Shown here one piece after another: positions 34,061-41,818 of a stretch of 49,591 bases of DNA. Made by a program: the position numbers and the translations under genes. This DNA is from Bacteroides sp. GTDB lineage: Bacteria; Bacteroidota; Bacteroidia; Bacteroidales; Bacteroidaceae. The DNA is taken from NCBI GenBank assembly GCA_017992695.1, contig JAGOOC010000020.1:1-49591 (forward strand), written 5' to 3'. Numbering within the stretch: the first letter of the stretch is position 1; each line of letters begins with the position of its first letter. The notes below the pieces were generated by a model that saw only the letters and a list, made by a program, of their open reading frames with translations, ran no database searches and was not told the origin of the DNA.

Positions 34061-34441
34061 ATGAATTTTCCACAAAACGTAAAGTACACTAAAGAACACG
34101 AATGGGTTCGCTTGGATGGCGATGTAGCCTATGTAGGTATCACCGATTATGCACAGCAACAGTTGGGCGATATTGTTTTTGTTGACATCCCCACTGTAGG
34201 CGAAGAATTGGAAGCCGACGAGGTATTTGGAACCATTGAAGTGGTTAAAACCATCTCGGACCTGTTTCTTCCTATCGCAGGCGAAATCCTCGATCAAAAC
34301 GAAGCACTCGAAGAAAACCCCGAGCTGGTGAACCAAGATCCTTATGGCGAGGGCTGGCTCATTAAAATGAAACCGGCCAATGTAGCCGACATCGACAACC
34401 TGCTGGATGCAGACGGGTATAAAGCAGTAATTAACGGTTAA
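34061..34441 (+). CDS. gcvH: Glycine cleavage system H protein
   Basis: This 126-residue lipoyl carrier of the glycine cleavage complex shuttles the methylamine group from the P to the T and L proteins. I prefer the ATG at 34061, which gives the usual 'MNFPQNVKYTKEHEW' opening; an in-frame ATG at 34055 adds two residues. The lipoylated Lys is K63 in 'GTIEVVKTISDLF'. 'YVGITDYAQQQLGDIVFVDIP' and the C-terminal 'GWLIKMKP' are diagnostic. No gcvP or gcvT is nearby, which is usual in Bacteroides. It forms a cluster with purE and ispG, separated from purE by a hairpin. Confidence 0.96.
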   Translation: MNFPQNVKYTKEHEWVRLDGDVAYVGITDYAQQQLGDIVFVDIPTVGEELEADEVFGTIEVVKTISDLFLPIAGEILDQNEALEENPELVNQDPYGEGWLIKMKPANVADIDNLLDADGYKAVING

Positions 34442-34452
34442 TTCCTATCATC

Positions 34453-34476
34453 GTGCCCATCGGTAGCGATGGGCAC
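34453..34476 (+). terminator. 10-bp stem-loop between gcvH and purE
   Basis: GTGCCCATCG and CGATGGGCAC (34453-34462 and 34467-34476) form a perfect stem with a GTAG tetraloop, 12 bases after the gcvH stop. No U tract follows, so it may attenuate or protect the gcvH transcript and allow readthrough into purE. Confidence 0.6.
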
Positions 34477-34502
34477 ATCACCACTCAAATAACATTCAAA
34501 CC

Positions 34503-35009
34503 ATGACTCCAATTGTAAGCATCATTATGGGTAGCACATCCGACCTTCCGGTGATGGAAAAGGCTGCACAGTTACTCAATGAATTGCAAGTGCCGTTCGA
34601 AATGAACGCTCTTTCGGCTCACCGCACGCCCGAAGCTGTGGAAGCATTTGCCAAACAGGCCCACACCCGTGGCATTAAAGTGATCATTGCTGCTGCCGGC
34701 ATGGCCGCACACCTTCCTGGTGTGATTGCTGCATCGACCCCGTTACCGGTTATCGGGGTACCCATTAAAGCATCGCTCGACGGAATGGATGCACTTTTGG
34801 CCATTGTACAAATGCCTCCGGGCATCCCTGTAGCCACAGTCGGCATCAATGGTGCACTCAATGCAGCTATTCTAGCTGTGCAAATGCTGTCGCTCGAAGA
34901 CAAGGCACTTGAAGCTAAGTTTCTGGCCTACAAAGAGAGTCTGAAGAAGAAGATGGTACAGGCAAACGAAGAGTTGAAAGCAGTGAAGTACGACTTTAAG
35001 ACGAACTAA
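34503..35009 (+). CDS. purE: N5-carboxyaminoimidazole ribonucleotide mutase
   Basis: This 168-residue class I PurE interconverts N5-CAIR and CAIR in purine biosynthesis. The signature GSTSDLPVM at 10-18, SAHRTPE at 38-44 with catalytic H40, 'AAAGMAAHLPGVIAA' and 'PVIGVPIKASLDGMDALLAIVQMPPGIPVATV' are all present. Length is standard for the octameric enzyme. The partner purK is not in the window. It is followed 21 bases later by ispG on the same strand. Confidence 0.97.
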   Translation: MTPIVSIIMGSTSDLPVMEKAAQLLNELQVPFEMNALSAHRTPEAVEAFAKQAHTRGIKVIIAAAGMAAHLPGVIAASTPLPVIGVPIKASLDGMDALLAIVQMPPGIPVATVGINGALNAAILAVQMLSLEDKALEAKFLAYKESLKKKMVQANEELKAVKYDFKTN

Positions 35010-35030
35010 AACGTATTTAAAACGAACGAG

Positions 35031-36899
35031 ATGGACTTGTTTAACTACTCCCGTCGGGAGACATCCGAAGTAATGATTGGGGCTGTTCCATTGGGCAGCC
35101 CCAATCCCATTCGTGTACAGTCGATGACCAACACCTCGACACAAGACACGGAAGCCTCCGTGGCGCAAGCCAAACGAATAGTTGATGCCGGCGGAGAGTA
35201 TGTGCGACTCACCACGCAAGGCATCAAAGAGGCCGAAAACCTGAAGCACATCAGCGCCGGGCTACGGAGCAGCGGCTATACGGTACCACTGGTAGCCGAT
35301 GTACACTTCAACCCCAAGGTAGCCGATGTAGCCGCGAAATATGCCGAGAAAGTGCGCATCAACCCGGGAAACTATGTCGACGCTGCACGCACCTTCAAAG
35401 AGTTGGCCTACACCGATGAGGAGTATGCGGTGGAGCTGCAAAAGATACACGACCGCTTTGTTCCCTTTCTCGACATCTGCAAGAAGAACCATACGGCTAT
35501 TCGCATCGGGGTGAATCACGGTTCACTGTCCGACCGCATCATGTCTCGTTATGGAGACACGCCCGAGGGCATGGTAGAGTCGTGCATGGAGTTCTTGCGC
35601 ATCTGCATAGCCGAAGGGTTCGGGCAGGTGGTGATCTCAATCAAGGCTTCGAACACGGTGGTGATGGTAAGAACCGTTCGCCTGTTGGTGGCGATCATGG
35701 AAGAGGAGGGCATGAACTTCCCACTCCATCTGGGCGTAACCGAAGCCGGCGACGGAGAGGATGGACGCATCAAATCGGCTTTAGGCATTGGTGCGCTACT
35801 GGCCGATGGGTTGGGCGATACCATCCGGGTATCCCTCAGCGAAGAGCCCGAACTGGAGATTCCCGTGGCACGCAAGTTGGTCGACTATATCGGTCTGCGT
35901 GCCAATCACTCATTTATTCGGGGCACGCTTGCACCGGAGTTTAACTACCTCGCTCCTACCCGTCGCATCACCACACCGGTGCGGAACATTGGTGGTGAAC
36001 ATCTGCCTGTGGTAGTGGCCGATCGCAGGGATGGAAGTTTGGAGATTGATCTGCCATTCACCCCCGACTATCTCTATGTAGGGAGCAAACTACTCGATGG
36101 GAGCAATAAGCAACCCATCATACCGAACGAAGCGACCAAAATGCAGTGCATCCTCGATGCCGAAGCATGGGTGGCAGAGGCCAATACGTGGCCGGTTTAC
36201 ACCGTGCAACAACTCTCCTTGCTGCAATCGAGCGAGACAGAGCTAAAGTTCCTCTTCCTATCCTATACCACACTCACCGACGAGGTGGTAACCTGTTTGC
36301 AACAACACCCCGAAGTGGTAGTGATTTCGCAAAGCAACCATGTCAACCGCATGGGTGAACACCGCGCATTGGCACATCGACTAATGATAGAGGGTTTGCA
36401 GCATCCGATTGTCTTCTTCCAACACTATAGCGAAGACGAAGCTGAGGATCTACAGATCAAATCGGCTGCCGATATGGGCGCATTGATTTTCGACGGATTG
36501 TGCGATGGCATCTACCTCGCTAATCAAGGCACCTTGAGCCACTCAGTTGTCGACGCCACCGCATTTGGCATTCTGCAAGCCGGCAGGGTACGCACCTCGA
36601 AAACCGAATACATCTCATGCCCTGGTTGCGGACGCACCCTGTTCAACCTGCAAAGCACCATAGCGCGCGTTAAAGCAGCGACTTCACACCTCAAAGGGCT
36701 AAAAATAGGCATCATGGGCTGTATTGTCAACGGTCCGGGCGAAATGGCCGATGCGGATTATGGGTATGTAGGTGCAGGCAGAGGAAAGATTAGCTTGTAT
36801 AAACGCAAGGAGTGCATTGAAAAGAATATTCCCGAAGCGGAAGCCGTAGAGAAGCTCATTGAGCTGATTAAGGCAAATGGAGATTACGAAGAGAAGTAG
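35031..36899 (+). CDS. ispG: 4-hydroxy-3-methylbut-2-en-1-yl diphosphate synthase, long (insert-containing) form
   Basis: This 622-residue [4Fe-4S] enzyme carries out the penultimate step of the MEP isoprenoid pathway. The N-terminal TIM-barrel part is clear ('VRVQ/IRVQSMTNTSTQDTEASVAQ', 'PLVADVHFNPKVADVA', 'RINPGN', 'IRIGVNHGSLSDR', 'ISIKASNT', 'LHLGVTEAG'). The C-terminal cluster domain has SCPGCGRT (Cys near 530 and 533) and 'IMGCIVNGPGEMADADYGYVGAG'. Between them, roughly residues 290-500, is the large extra domain found in Bacteroidetes, Chlamydiae and plants, making the protein about 240 residues longer than E. coli IspG. A 26-bp stem terminator lies downstream. Confidence 0.96.
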   Translation: MDLFNYSRRETSEVMIGAVPLGSPNPIRVQSMTNTSTQDTEASVAQAKRIVDAGGEYVRLTTQGIKEAENLKHISAGLRSSGYTVPLVADVHFNPKVADVAAKYAEKVRINPGNYVDAARTFKELAYTDEEYAVELQKIHDRFVPFLDICKKNHTAIRIGVNHGSLSDRIMSRYGDTPEGMVESCMEFLRICIAEGFGQVVISIKASNTVVMVRTVRLLVAIMEEEGMNFPLHLGVTEAGDGEDGRIKSALGIGALLADGLGDTIRVSLSEEPELEIPVARKLVDYIGLRANHSFIRGTLAPEFNYLAPTRRITTPVRNIGGEHLPVVVADRRDGSLEIDLPFTPDYLYVGSKLLDGSNKQPIIPNEATKMQCILDAEAWVAEANTWPVYTVQQLSLLQSSETELKFLFLSYTTLTDEVVTCLQQHPEVVVISQSNHVNRMGEHRALAHRLMIEGLQHPIVFFQHYSEDEAEDLQIKSAADMGALIFDGLCDGIYLANQGTLSHSVVDATAFGILQAGRVRTSKTEYISCPGCGRTLFNLQSTIARVKAATSHLKGLKIGIMGCIVNGPGEMADADYGYVGAGRGKISLYKRKECIEKNIPEAEAVEKLIELIKANGDYEEK

Positions 36900-36903
36900 C
36901 GTA

Positions 36904-36953
36904 GGCTACGCGAGTTCTCTTTGCAGACTACGCGAGTTCTCTTTGCAGGCTAC
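36904..36953. repeat. 22-bp tandem direct repeat after ispG
   Basis: Two 22-base copies (36904-36925 and 36926-36947) that differ at one base, plus the first six bases of a third, begin 5 bases after the ispG stop. The core reads CTACGCGAGTTCTCTTTGCA. They are non-coding and precede the terminator hairpin. Confidence 0.75.
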
Positions 36954-36970
36954 AGCACTTCATTTATAGC

Positions 36971-37034
36971 AAAAGCAACAACGGTCACAGCGCGTTCTGA
37001 ATGAAAGAAACGCGCTGTGACCGTTGTTGCTTTT
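36971..37034. terminator. Perfect 26-bp stem-loop, bidirectional terminator
   Basis: Arms 36971-36996 and 37009-37034 are perfectly complementary with a 12-base loop. The A/T ends of the arms supply U tracts on both transcripts. It separates ispG (+) from the convergent S41 peptidase gene (-). A partial copy of the right arm (ACCGTTGTTGCCTTT) follows at 37044-37058. Confidence 0.85.
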
Positions 37035-37081
37035 AGGCGTATAACCGTTGTTGCCTTTGTATATAAGTAAAACTAATCTCC

Positions 37082-38752
37082 TTACTTTTTAGCCTGCCCG
37101 CTCAGCATCTCTTTGTATCGATCCGATTCGTGAAGCACCTTAATGGCCTCTTTCAAATCATTATCATCCTTCAATTGCTGAATGATCGCGCCGCGCTGAT
37201 AGTAATAGCGTTTGATAATCTCAACGGACATCATATTCTTAATGTCTTTGGCAAAGTAATCTAGATCACGATCTAAGTTGTGGGTCAATTTCTTCTCCAA
37301 CGCTTTAAACTCTTCCGAGGCTTCAGGCATATACCCTTCAAACTCGGCTGCCTCTTTCAACGCTTTGAGTACCTTTTCACTCTGCTGGTCGTATTTGAAA
37401 TCGGCCTTCTTCACCATCGCTTTAAAGGCTGCGTAGTCGGCATCGGTTAGGGTGAACTTGTCAGGGCTGGCAATCGTAGGATGCTTCAAACAATAATCGG
37501 TTGCATAGTCGAAGATCAGATTATCACGCACAAGGTAGAACAGAATATTGGGCAGTTTCTCCTGCTTCACCGTTATATCAGGGGTTACACCACCTCCATC
37601 GCGCACCTCGCGACCGGCAGCAGTATGAAATACCGTTGTCAAGCTGTCCGGCATCCGACCTACGCTTCCGTCTTCGTTTTGATTTTTATAATCGATGGCT
37701 TGTACACATCGACCACTGGGAATGTAATATTTCGAAGTCGTTACCTTCAGCGTACCTCCGTAAGGAAGTGGACGAGGAACCTGTACCAACCCTTTTCCAA
37801 AAGTGCGGTTACCCACAACAATGGCACGGTCAAGGTCTTGAAGTGATCCGGCCAAAATCTCGGAAGAAGAGGCTGTGCCACTATTGACCAATAAGGTGAT
37901 GGGCATCTGCAAATCGAGCGGTTCACGCAGTGTTTTATACGAGCTGCTGGCTTGCTTTATCTTCCCTTTGGTGGTAACGATGGTCTTCCCTCTGGGCACA
38001 AACATATTCACAATCTCTACGGCTTCATCCAGCAGTCCGCCACCATTATTACGTAAGTCTATCACCAACGAAGTGATGCCCTGCTTCTTCAGATCAAGAA
38101 AAGCGTTTTTAAATTCCTTCGACGGATTGCCCGAGAAACTATTTAGGTTAATGTAACCCACTCCCTTTTCAATCACACCGTAGTAGGGCACAGTGGGCAT
38201 TTGAATGGATTTGCGCACAATGGTAAATTCGAGCGGCTTCTTCTCGCCGGGTCGTTCTACCTTAAGCTTAAAGCTAGTGCCAAGAGAGCCTTTGAGCAAA
38301 GAACTTACGTCTTGGTTTCCTTTCAGGTCTTTGCCATCTATCTCGAGCAACGTATCCCCGGCTTTCAGCCCCACCTCTGCGGCCGGCATACCTTCAAAAG
38401 GTTCGGCAATGACCGTATACTTGGTTTTGGGATTGTATCTGATCAGCGAGCCAATGCCTCCATAGGTGCCTTTTACCATCTGTTCCAATTCATCCTGATC
38501 ATCTTCGGGATAATATACCGTATAAGGATCAAGGGAATAAAGCATATTGTCGATTCCTTCGCGAATCGTTTTATTGGGGTCGATGGTGTCTACATAAAAC
38601 AGATCCAACTCCTTGACTATGGCATTGAATACGTCCAGGTTTTTAGCCAACTGAAAGTTACGATCGTCTGCATTCTTAAAACTAAAGAAAACGACAACTG
38701 CCAAGAAACCACTGAGGAGGATCACATTCCGTTTACAGAGAAACTTCTTCAT
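37082..38752 (-). CDS. S41-family C-terminal processing peptidase (CtpA/Prc-like)
   Basis: This 556-residue periplasmic serine protease has an N-terminal signal anchor ('VILLSGFLAVVVFFSF') and a short helical region. A PDZ domain follows ('IGSLIRYNPKTKYTVIAEPFEGMPAAEVGLKAGDTLLEIDGKDL'), then the S41 catalytic core with 'SLVIDLRNNGGGLLDEAVEI', the nucleophile Ser in 'VNSGTASSSEI' (about residue 295), and the Lys of 'TFGKGLVQ' completing a Ser/Lys dyad. A C-terminal helical extension of about 140 residues is typical of Bacteroidetes homologues. It probably trims or degrades envelope proteins. It lies 46 bases after the PfkB-family kinase gene and is probably co-transcribed. Confidence 0.93.
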   Translation of the reverse strand: MKKFLCKRNVILLSGFLAVVVFFSFKNADDRNFQLAKNLDVFNAIVKELDLFYVDTIDPNKTIREGIDNMLYSLDPYTVYYPEDDQDELEQMVKGTYGGIGSLIRYNPKTKYTVIAEPFEGMPAAEVGLKAGDTLLEIDGKDLKGNQDVSSLLKGSLGTSFKLKVERPGEKKPLEFTIVRKSIQMPTVPYYGVIEKGVGYINLNSFSGNPSKEFKNAFLDLKKQGITSLVIDLRNNGGGLLDEAVEIVNMFVPRGKTIVTTKGKIKQASSSYKTLREPLDLQMPITLLVNSGTASSSEILAGSLQDLDRAIVVGNRTFGKGLVQVPRPLPYGGTLKVTTSKYYIPSGRCVQAIDYKNQNEDGSVGRMPDSLTTVFHTAAGREVRDGGGVTPDITVKQEKLPNILFYLVRDNLIFDYATDYCLKHPTIASPDKFTLTDADYAAFKAMVKKADFKYDQQSEKVLKALKEAAEFEGYMPEASEEFKALEKKLTHNLDRDLDYFAKDIKNMMSVEIIKRYYYQRGAIIQQLKDDNDLKEAIKVLHESDRYKEMLSGQAKK

Positions 38753-38798
38753 ACTATCTTTTCATTATAATGTGACGTAAAAGTAATTCAAACTCACC

Positions 38799-39785
38799 TT
38801 ATTCAGATAGAATTTCATTTATATTTAACTTAATTTCATCCCAACGCTCTTCAGAAATGGTTGTTCCAATCACCTGAATAACGTTCCCCGAGAGAATAGA
38901 ACCTATTTTAGCACACTTCTCCAGAGAGTAGCCACAAGCTAGCCCATAGAGAAAGCCGGCAGCAAAGTAATCGCCTGCCCCTGTAGTATCAATAACCTGC
39001 TCAACCGGGATAGCCTTTACTTTAATCTTTTCAGTACCTTTACGTATGTAAGAACCTCGAGAACCGACTTTCACTACAGCAATGCTACACTGTTTTCCAA
39101 TTACATCTAAGGCTGTTTCAGGATCTTCGCCTGTAAACGCTTTCGCCTCATCTTCGTTGGCAAACACAATATCTACATATTTGTCTACTAATAAAGTAAA
39201 AAACTCAAGGTCATCCGCTACCGTATTGTAACTTGCCATATCCAAACAAATCTGCAACCCGGCCTCTTTGGCCAGTTCAATCGCCCGAAGAATCAAGTCA
39301 TGATCTTGAACCAAGTATCCTTCGATGAAGAGATAGGTATACCCGTTGAACACTTCTGCCTTCAGGTCTTCTGCCTTTAGTGTGGCAGCTGCTCCCAAAT
39401 AAGTTCCAAAAGTGCGTTCGCCATCGGTTGAAATAAAAGTAGATGCTACTCCCGAAGGCAAATCTGACAGCAGTAAATTATTCTCAATCCCGTTTTTTTG
39501 CAAATTTTCATGAAAAAAGCGTCCATAGCTATCTTTTCCCACTTTTCCGATGAAACCGGTTCTGGCTCCTAAACAGGAGAGTCCGAGGATGGTATTTCCA
39601 GCCGATCCGCCCGTTGCCAAGTGCGTTTCCATCTGGTCGAAATGCTCGCTAATACTCTGTAGCTTAGCATCATCAATGAGTTGCATGCTACCCTTGGGCA
39701 ACCCCATCTTATGAAGGATTGTATCGTCTTCCAGCATAGCTAGTACGTCTACTAGGGCATTGCCCAATCCAATTATTTTATCCAT
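38799..39785 (-). CDS. PfkB-family carbohydrate/nucleoside kinase, adenosine kinase-like
   Basis: This 328-residue ribokinase-fold enzyme begins 'GLGNALVDVLAMLEDD', as in the adenosine kinase branch, with the substrate-loop signature 'THLATGGSAGNTILGLSCLG' and 'GFIGKVGKDSYGRFFHENL'. The C-terminal PfkB signature 'DTTGAGDYFAAGFLYG' holds the catalytic Asp (near residue 270) and the anion hole. Length and lid fit adenosine kinase or a related nucleoside or sugar kinase. In Bacteroides such genes are commonly annotated as adenosine kinase, but the substrate has not been shown here. It has its own promoter element (minus-strand TATCTTTG at 39803-39810). Confidence 0.88.
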   Translation of the reverse strand: MDKIIGLGNALVDVLAMLEDDTILHKMGLPKGSMQLIDDAKLQSISEHFDQMETHLATGGSAGNTILGLSCLGARTGFIGKVGKDSYGRFFHENLQKNGIENNLLLSDLPSGVASTFISTDGERTFGTYLGAAATLKAEDLKAEVFNGYTYLFIEGYLVQDHDLILRAIELAKEAGLQICLDMASYNTVADDLEFFTLLVDKYVDIVFANEDEAKAFTGEDPETALDVIGKQCSIAVVKVGSRGSYIRKGTEKIKVKAIPVEQVIDTTGAGDYFAAGFLYGLACGYSLEKCAKIGSILSGNVIQVIGTTISEERWDEIKLNINEILSE

Positions 39786-39802
39786 TAGTGAACTTTTTTT
39801 TG

Positions 39803-39810
39803 CAAAGATA
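39803..39810 (-). promoter_or_regulatory. Bacteroides -7 element for the PfkB-family kinase operon
   Basis: Minus-strand TATCTTTG lies 18 bases before the ATG at 39785, implying a very short leader. Confidence 0.5.
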
Positions 39811-39833
39811 TTGCATATTTCAAAATATCCTAT

Positions 39834-39841
39834 TACTTTTG
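39834..39841 (+). promoter_or_regulatory. Bacteroides -7 element for the tRNA-Asn pair
   Basis: TACTTTTG ends 20 bases before the first tRNA. ATTG at 39810-39813, about 20 bases upstream, could serve as a weak -33 element. Confidence 0.55.
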
Positions 39842-39861
39842 CATCGCAATTGAGAAAACAT

Positions 39862-39935
39862 TCTTCCTTAGCTCAGTCGGTTAGAGCATCTGACTGTTAA
39901 TCAGAGGGTCCTTGGTTCAAGTCCAAGAGGGAGAG
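39862..39935 (+). tRNA. tRNA-Asn (anticodon GUU), copy 1
   Basis: This 74-base cloverleaf has a 7-bp acceptor stem (TCTTCCT with AGGGAGA, one T-G pair) and discriminator G39935. D-arm GCTC/GAGC, anticodon stem TCTGA/TCAGA with anticodon GTT at 39896-39898, and T-arm CTTGG-TTCAAGT-CCAAG complete it. The CCA end is not encoded. It lies on the + strand, divergent from the PfkB kinase gene. Confidence 0.97.
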
Positions 39936-39967
39936 CGAAAACGCATAAAAATTCTCAATTGCAACAT

Positions 39968-40041
39968 TCTTCCTTAGCTCAGTTGGTTAGAGCATCTGAC
40001 TGTTAATCAGAGGGTCCTTGGTTCAAGTCCAAGAGGGAGAG
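39968..40041 (+). tRNA. tRNA-Asn (anticodon GUU), copy 2
   Basis: It is identical to copy 1 except for one base in the D loop (AGTTGG instead of AGTCGG). The 32-base gap and shared promoter indicate a single tandem transcript. The CCA end is not encoded, and an intrinsic terminator begins 2 bases later. Confidence 0.97.
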
Positions 40042-40042
40042 C

Positions 40043-40078
40043 AAAAAAAGGTTTGTCATTGCGACAAACCTTTTTTTT
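40043..40078 (+). terminator. Intrinsic terminator of the tRNA-Asn transcript
   Basis: The GGTTTGTC / GACAAACC stem, with A and T runs extending it to 15 bp, has a 5-base loop and ends in eight T residues. It can also serve comF on the opposite strand, which ends at 40107. Confidence 0.9.
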
Positions 40079-40122
40079 GTACTCCTATTCTGCCGGCAGT
40101 GTACTCCTATTCCGCCAGTGCT
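40079..40122. repeat. 22-bp imperfect tandem duplication covering the comF-like stop codon
   Basis: GTACTCCTATTC at 40079 and again at 40101, each followed by a similar G/C-rich stretch. The second copy contains the stop codon and last residues of the ComF-family gene, so its 3' end appears partly duplicated into the intergenic region. Confidence 0.6.
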
Positions 40123-40799
40123 AAAGTCAATACACTGATGCGTATTCCTCTTACTTTTTCAAATGCAGCAGCACAGGCAAGGGCGGTTGCCCCGGTGGTG
40201 AGCACATCGTCCATGATTAAGATATGCTTTCCCTCAAAACGCTCCGGATGGCGGAGCATGAATATCTGATCTACATTCTCCCACCGCTGAAAGGTAGTCT
40301 TCCGAGTCTGCGTCTCCGTGTTTTTAATGCGTTGCACCGCTTCTGCATCAATAGGGATACCGGTAATTGCCCTAACGCCCATCGCAATCCATTCGCTCTG
40401 GTTATAGCCTCGTGCACGTTTCTTCTTCTCATGTAGCGGAACGGGAATCACCACGTCTAGGTCACGAAAGAACCCTGAGGATAGCAACTCAGCGGCCATG
40501 TAACGCCCCATGATCTCACCTACCTGTTTCTCGCCCCGATACTTCAACCGATATAAAATCTGCCGAAAGTCGCTTCCCTTTCGATAGTAAAGATAGGAGG
40601 TAGCTCTCTCAATGGGAATCTTACCCCAAAATAGCTGTTCTACTGCGTTATCCGGATACTTGTGCAGATTGGTTCTTGGCAGTTTAATGTTGCAGCAAAC
40701 GCACAAGCACTCCTCTCCTTTTGCCATCGGTCTGCCACAAACCATGCAGCATCGCGGAAAGAAGAGGGAAAGAAAAGAGGTCAAGTACTCTTTCATCAT
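40107..40799 (-). CDS. ComF-family phosphoribosyltransferase-like protein
   Basis: This 230-residue cytoplasmic protein has an N-terminal zinc-finger-like Cys cluster (C17/C18, C21, C31-C36: 'CCMVCGRP' and 'CLCVCCNIKL') and a type I phosphoribosyltransferase fold. It contains 'DVVIPVPLHEKKKRARGYNQSEWIA' and the PRPP-binding loop 'ILIMDDVLTTGATA'. ComF/GntX proteins support DNA uptake in competent bacteria and also occur widely in non-competent ones, where they are linked to DNA repair or nutrient use of DNA. Length is standard. It begins 28 bases after the inositol monophosphatase-like gene on the same strand. Confidence 0.92.
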   Translation of the reverse strand: MMKEYLTSFLSLFFPRCCMVCGRPMAKGEECLCVCCNIKLPRTNLHKYPDNAVEQLFWGKIPIERATSYLYYRKGSDFRQILYRLKYRGEKQVGEIMGRYMAAELLSSGFFRDLDVVIPVPLHEKKKRARGYNQSEWIAMGVRAITGIPIDAEAVQRIKNTETQTRKTTFQRWENVDQIFMLRHPERFEGKHILIMDDVLTTGATALACAAAFEKVRGIRISVLTLALAE

Positions 40800-40827
40800 C
40801 GGTTTGGACTATTTACAAGCGAAAACA

Positions 40828-41631
40828 TTACATTCCTTGTGGAGGCACCTCTTTGACGAGTCTTTGCAACACCGGGTGCAAGTGTCCGTTTGTAGCAATA
40901 ATGTGGTGCCCGTCAAGAAACGCTTCACTTCCATAAAAGTCAGTTACCTTTCCGCCTGCTTCTTGCACAATCAATGCACCGGCAGCATAATCCCACCGGC
41001 CAATGAAAGCCTCAGCCCAACCGTCAAAGCGCCCGGCTGCTACGTAGCACAATGCAGATGCTGCCGATCCATTCATCCGAATGCCTCCCACCGCACCATA
41101 TAGCTCGTGCAGTAAATGCACTGCCGTCTGCTTGTACTGTTGATGATTGTAAGGCAACTCCGTGATTAGAAAGGCATCCTTTAGTTCTGCAACCTCAGAA
41201 ACACGTATCTCTTGCCCATTAAGGAAGGCTTTCCCCCCTTTCCACGCGGAGTAGCATTCGGCACGACAAACCTCGTAAACGACGCCTAACAGCAGCTCGG
41301 TACGATTGCGCAAAGCGATGCTTACACAATAAGGGGCTTCATCGTGAATGTAGTTCGTAGTACCATCGAGCGGGTCGATTACCCAGCAGTAGGGCTCATC
41401 CTTATATGTTGCCGAACCCTCTTCGGCAATAAACCCGGCCTCGGGCAGCAAAGCCGACAGGGCGATAACCAAGCGTCGCTCAGACTCTTTGTCTACATAG
41501 GAAACATAATCGTGTACTTGCTTCTCCACGACTTGCTCCCGTCGAAAACTCTTGCGCTCTTCTTTCAGAAAAGCTCCGGCCTCGGTAGCAATGCGGCAAA
41601 CTTCGGCGGTTAGTTGTTTCAAATCAATCAT
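40828..41631 (-). CDS. Inositol monophosphatase-family phosphatase
   Basis: This 267-residue Mg2+-dependent, Li+-sensitive-type phosphatase shows metal ligands at E70/E71 ('GFIAEEGS') and D86-x-x-D89 in 'WVIDPLDGTTNYIH', with 'RWDYAAGALIVQEAGG' near the C-terminus. Bacterial members act on inositol-1-phosphate, other sugar phosphates or, in the CysQ branch, 3'-phosphoadenosine 5'-phosphate. The motif context ('DGTTNYIH') favours the inositol monophosphatase/SuhB branch. In Bacteroides inositol phosphatases serve inositol-lipid synthesis in some species, but no inositol-phosphate synthase gene is nearby. The gene probably heads a two-gene unit with the ComF-family gene. Confidence 0.9.
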   Translation of the reverse strand: MIDLKQLTAEVCRIATEAGAFLKEERKSFRREQVVEKQVHDYVSYVDKESERRLVIALSALLPEAGFIAEEGSATYKDEPYCWVIDPLDGTTNYIHDEAPYCVSIALRNRTELLLGVVYEVCRAECYSAWKGGKAFLNGQEIRVSEVAELKDAFLITELPYNHQQYKQTAVHLLHELYGAVGGIRMNGSAASALCYVAAGRFDGWAEAFIGRWDYAAGALIVQEAGGKVTDFYGSEAFLDGHHIIATNGHLHPVLQRLVKEVPPQGM

Positions 41632-41723
41632 AGCTTCATCTTAAGTATTTTGCAAGCGAAGATACTCAAAAAAGAAAAGAGTCTCTTATGATGATGCAAA
41701 AATCTGATTATCAATCATTAAAA

Positions 41724-41781
41724 AAGTACGTACTCTTATGGGTTAAAAGTGCGCACTTTTAACCCATAAGAGTACGTACTT
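41724..41781. terminator. Perfect 58-bp palindrome after ahpF
   Basis: The arms 41724-41752 and 41753-41781 are exactly self-complementary with no spacer. The centre is the palindrome AAAAGTGCGCACTTTT and each end is the palindrome AAGTACGTACTT. It lies 37 bases downstream of the ahpF stop; on that strand it is followed by a short T run, consistent with termination. Confidence 0.8.
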
Positions 41782-41818
41782 AACAGTGTGTTAAATGGGT
41801 ACTCTTGCAATTGAAGAG

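Noticed and set aside
39862-40041. tRNA-Asn as an integration (att) site for a mobile element
   Set aside because: No integrase, no partial tRNA repeat elsewhere in the window; neighbouring genes are backbone.
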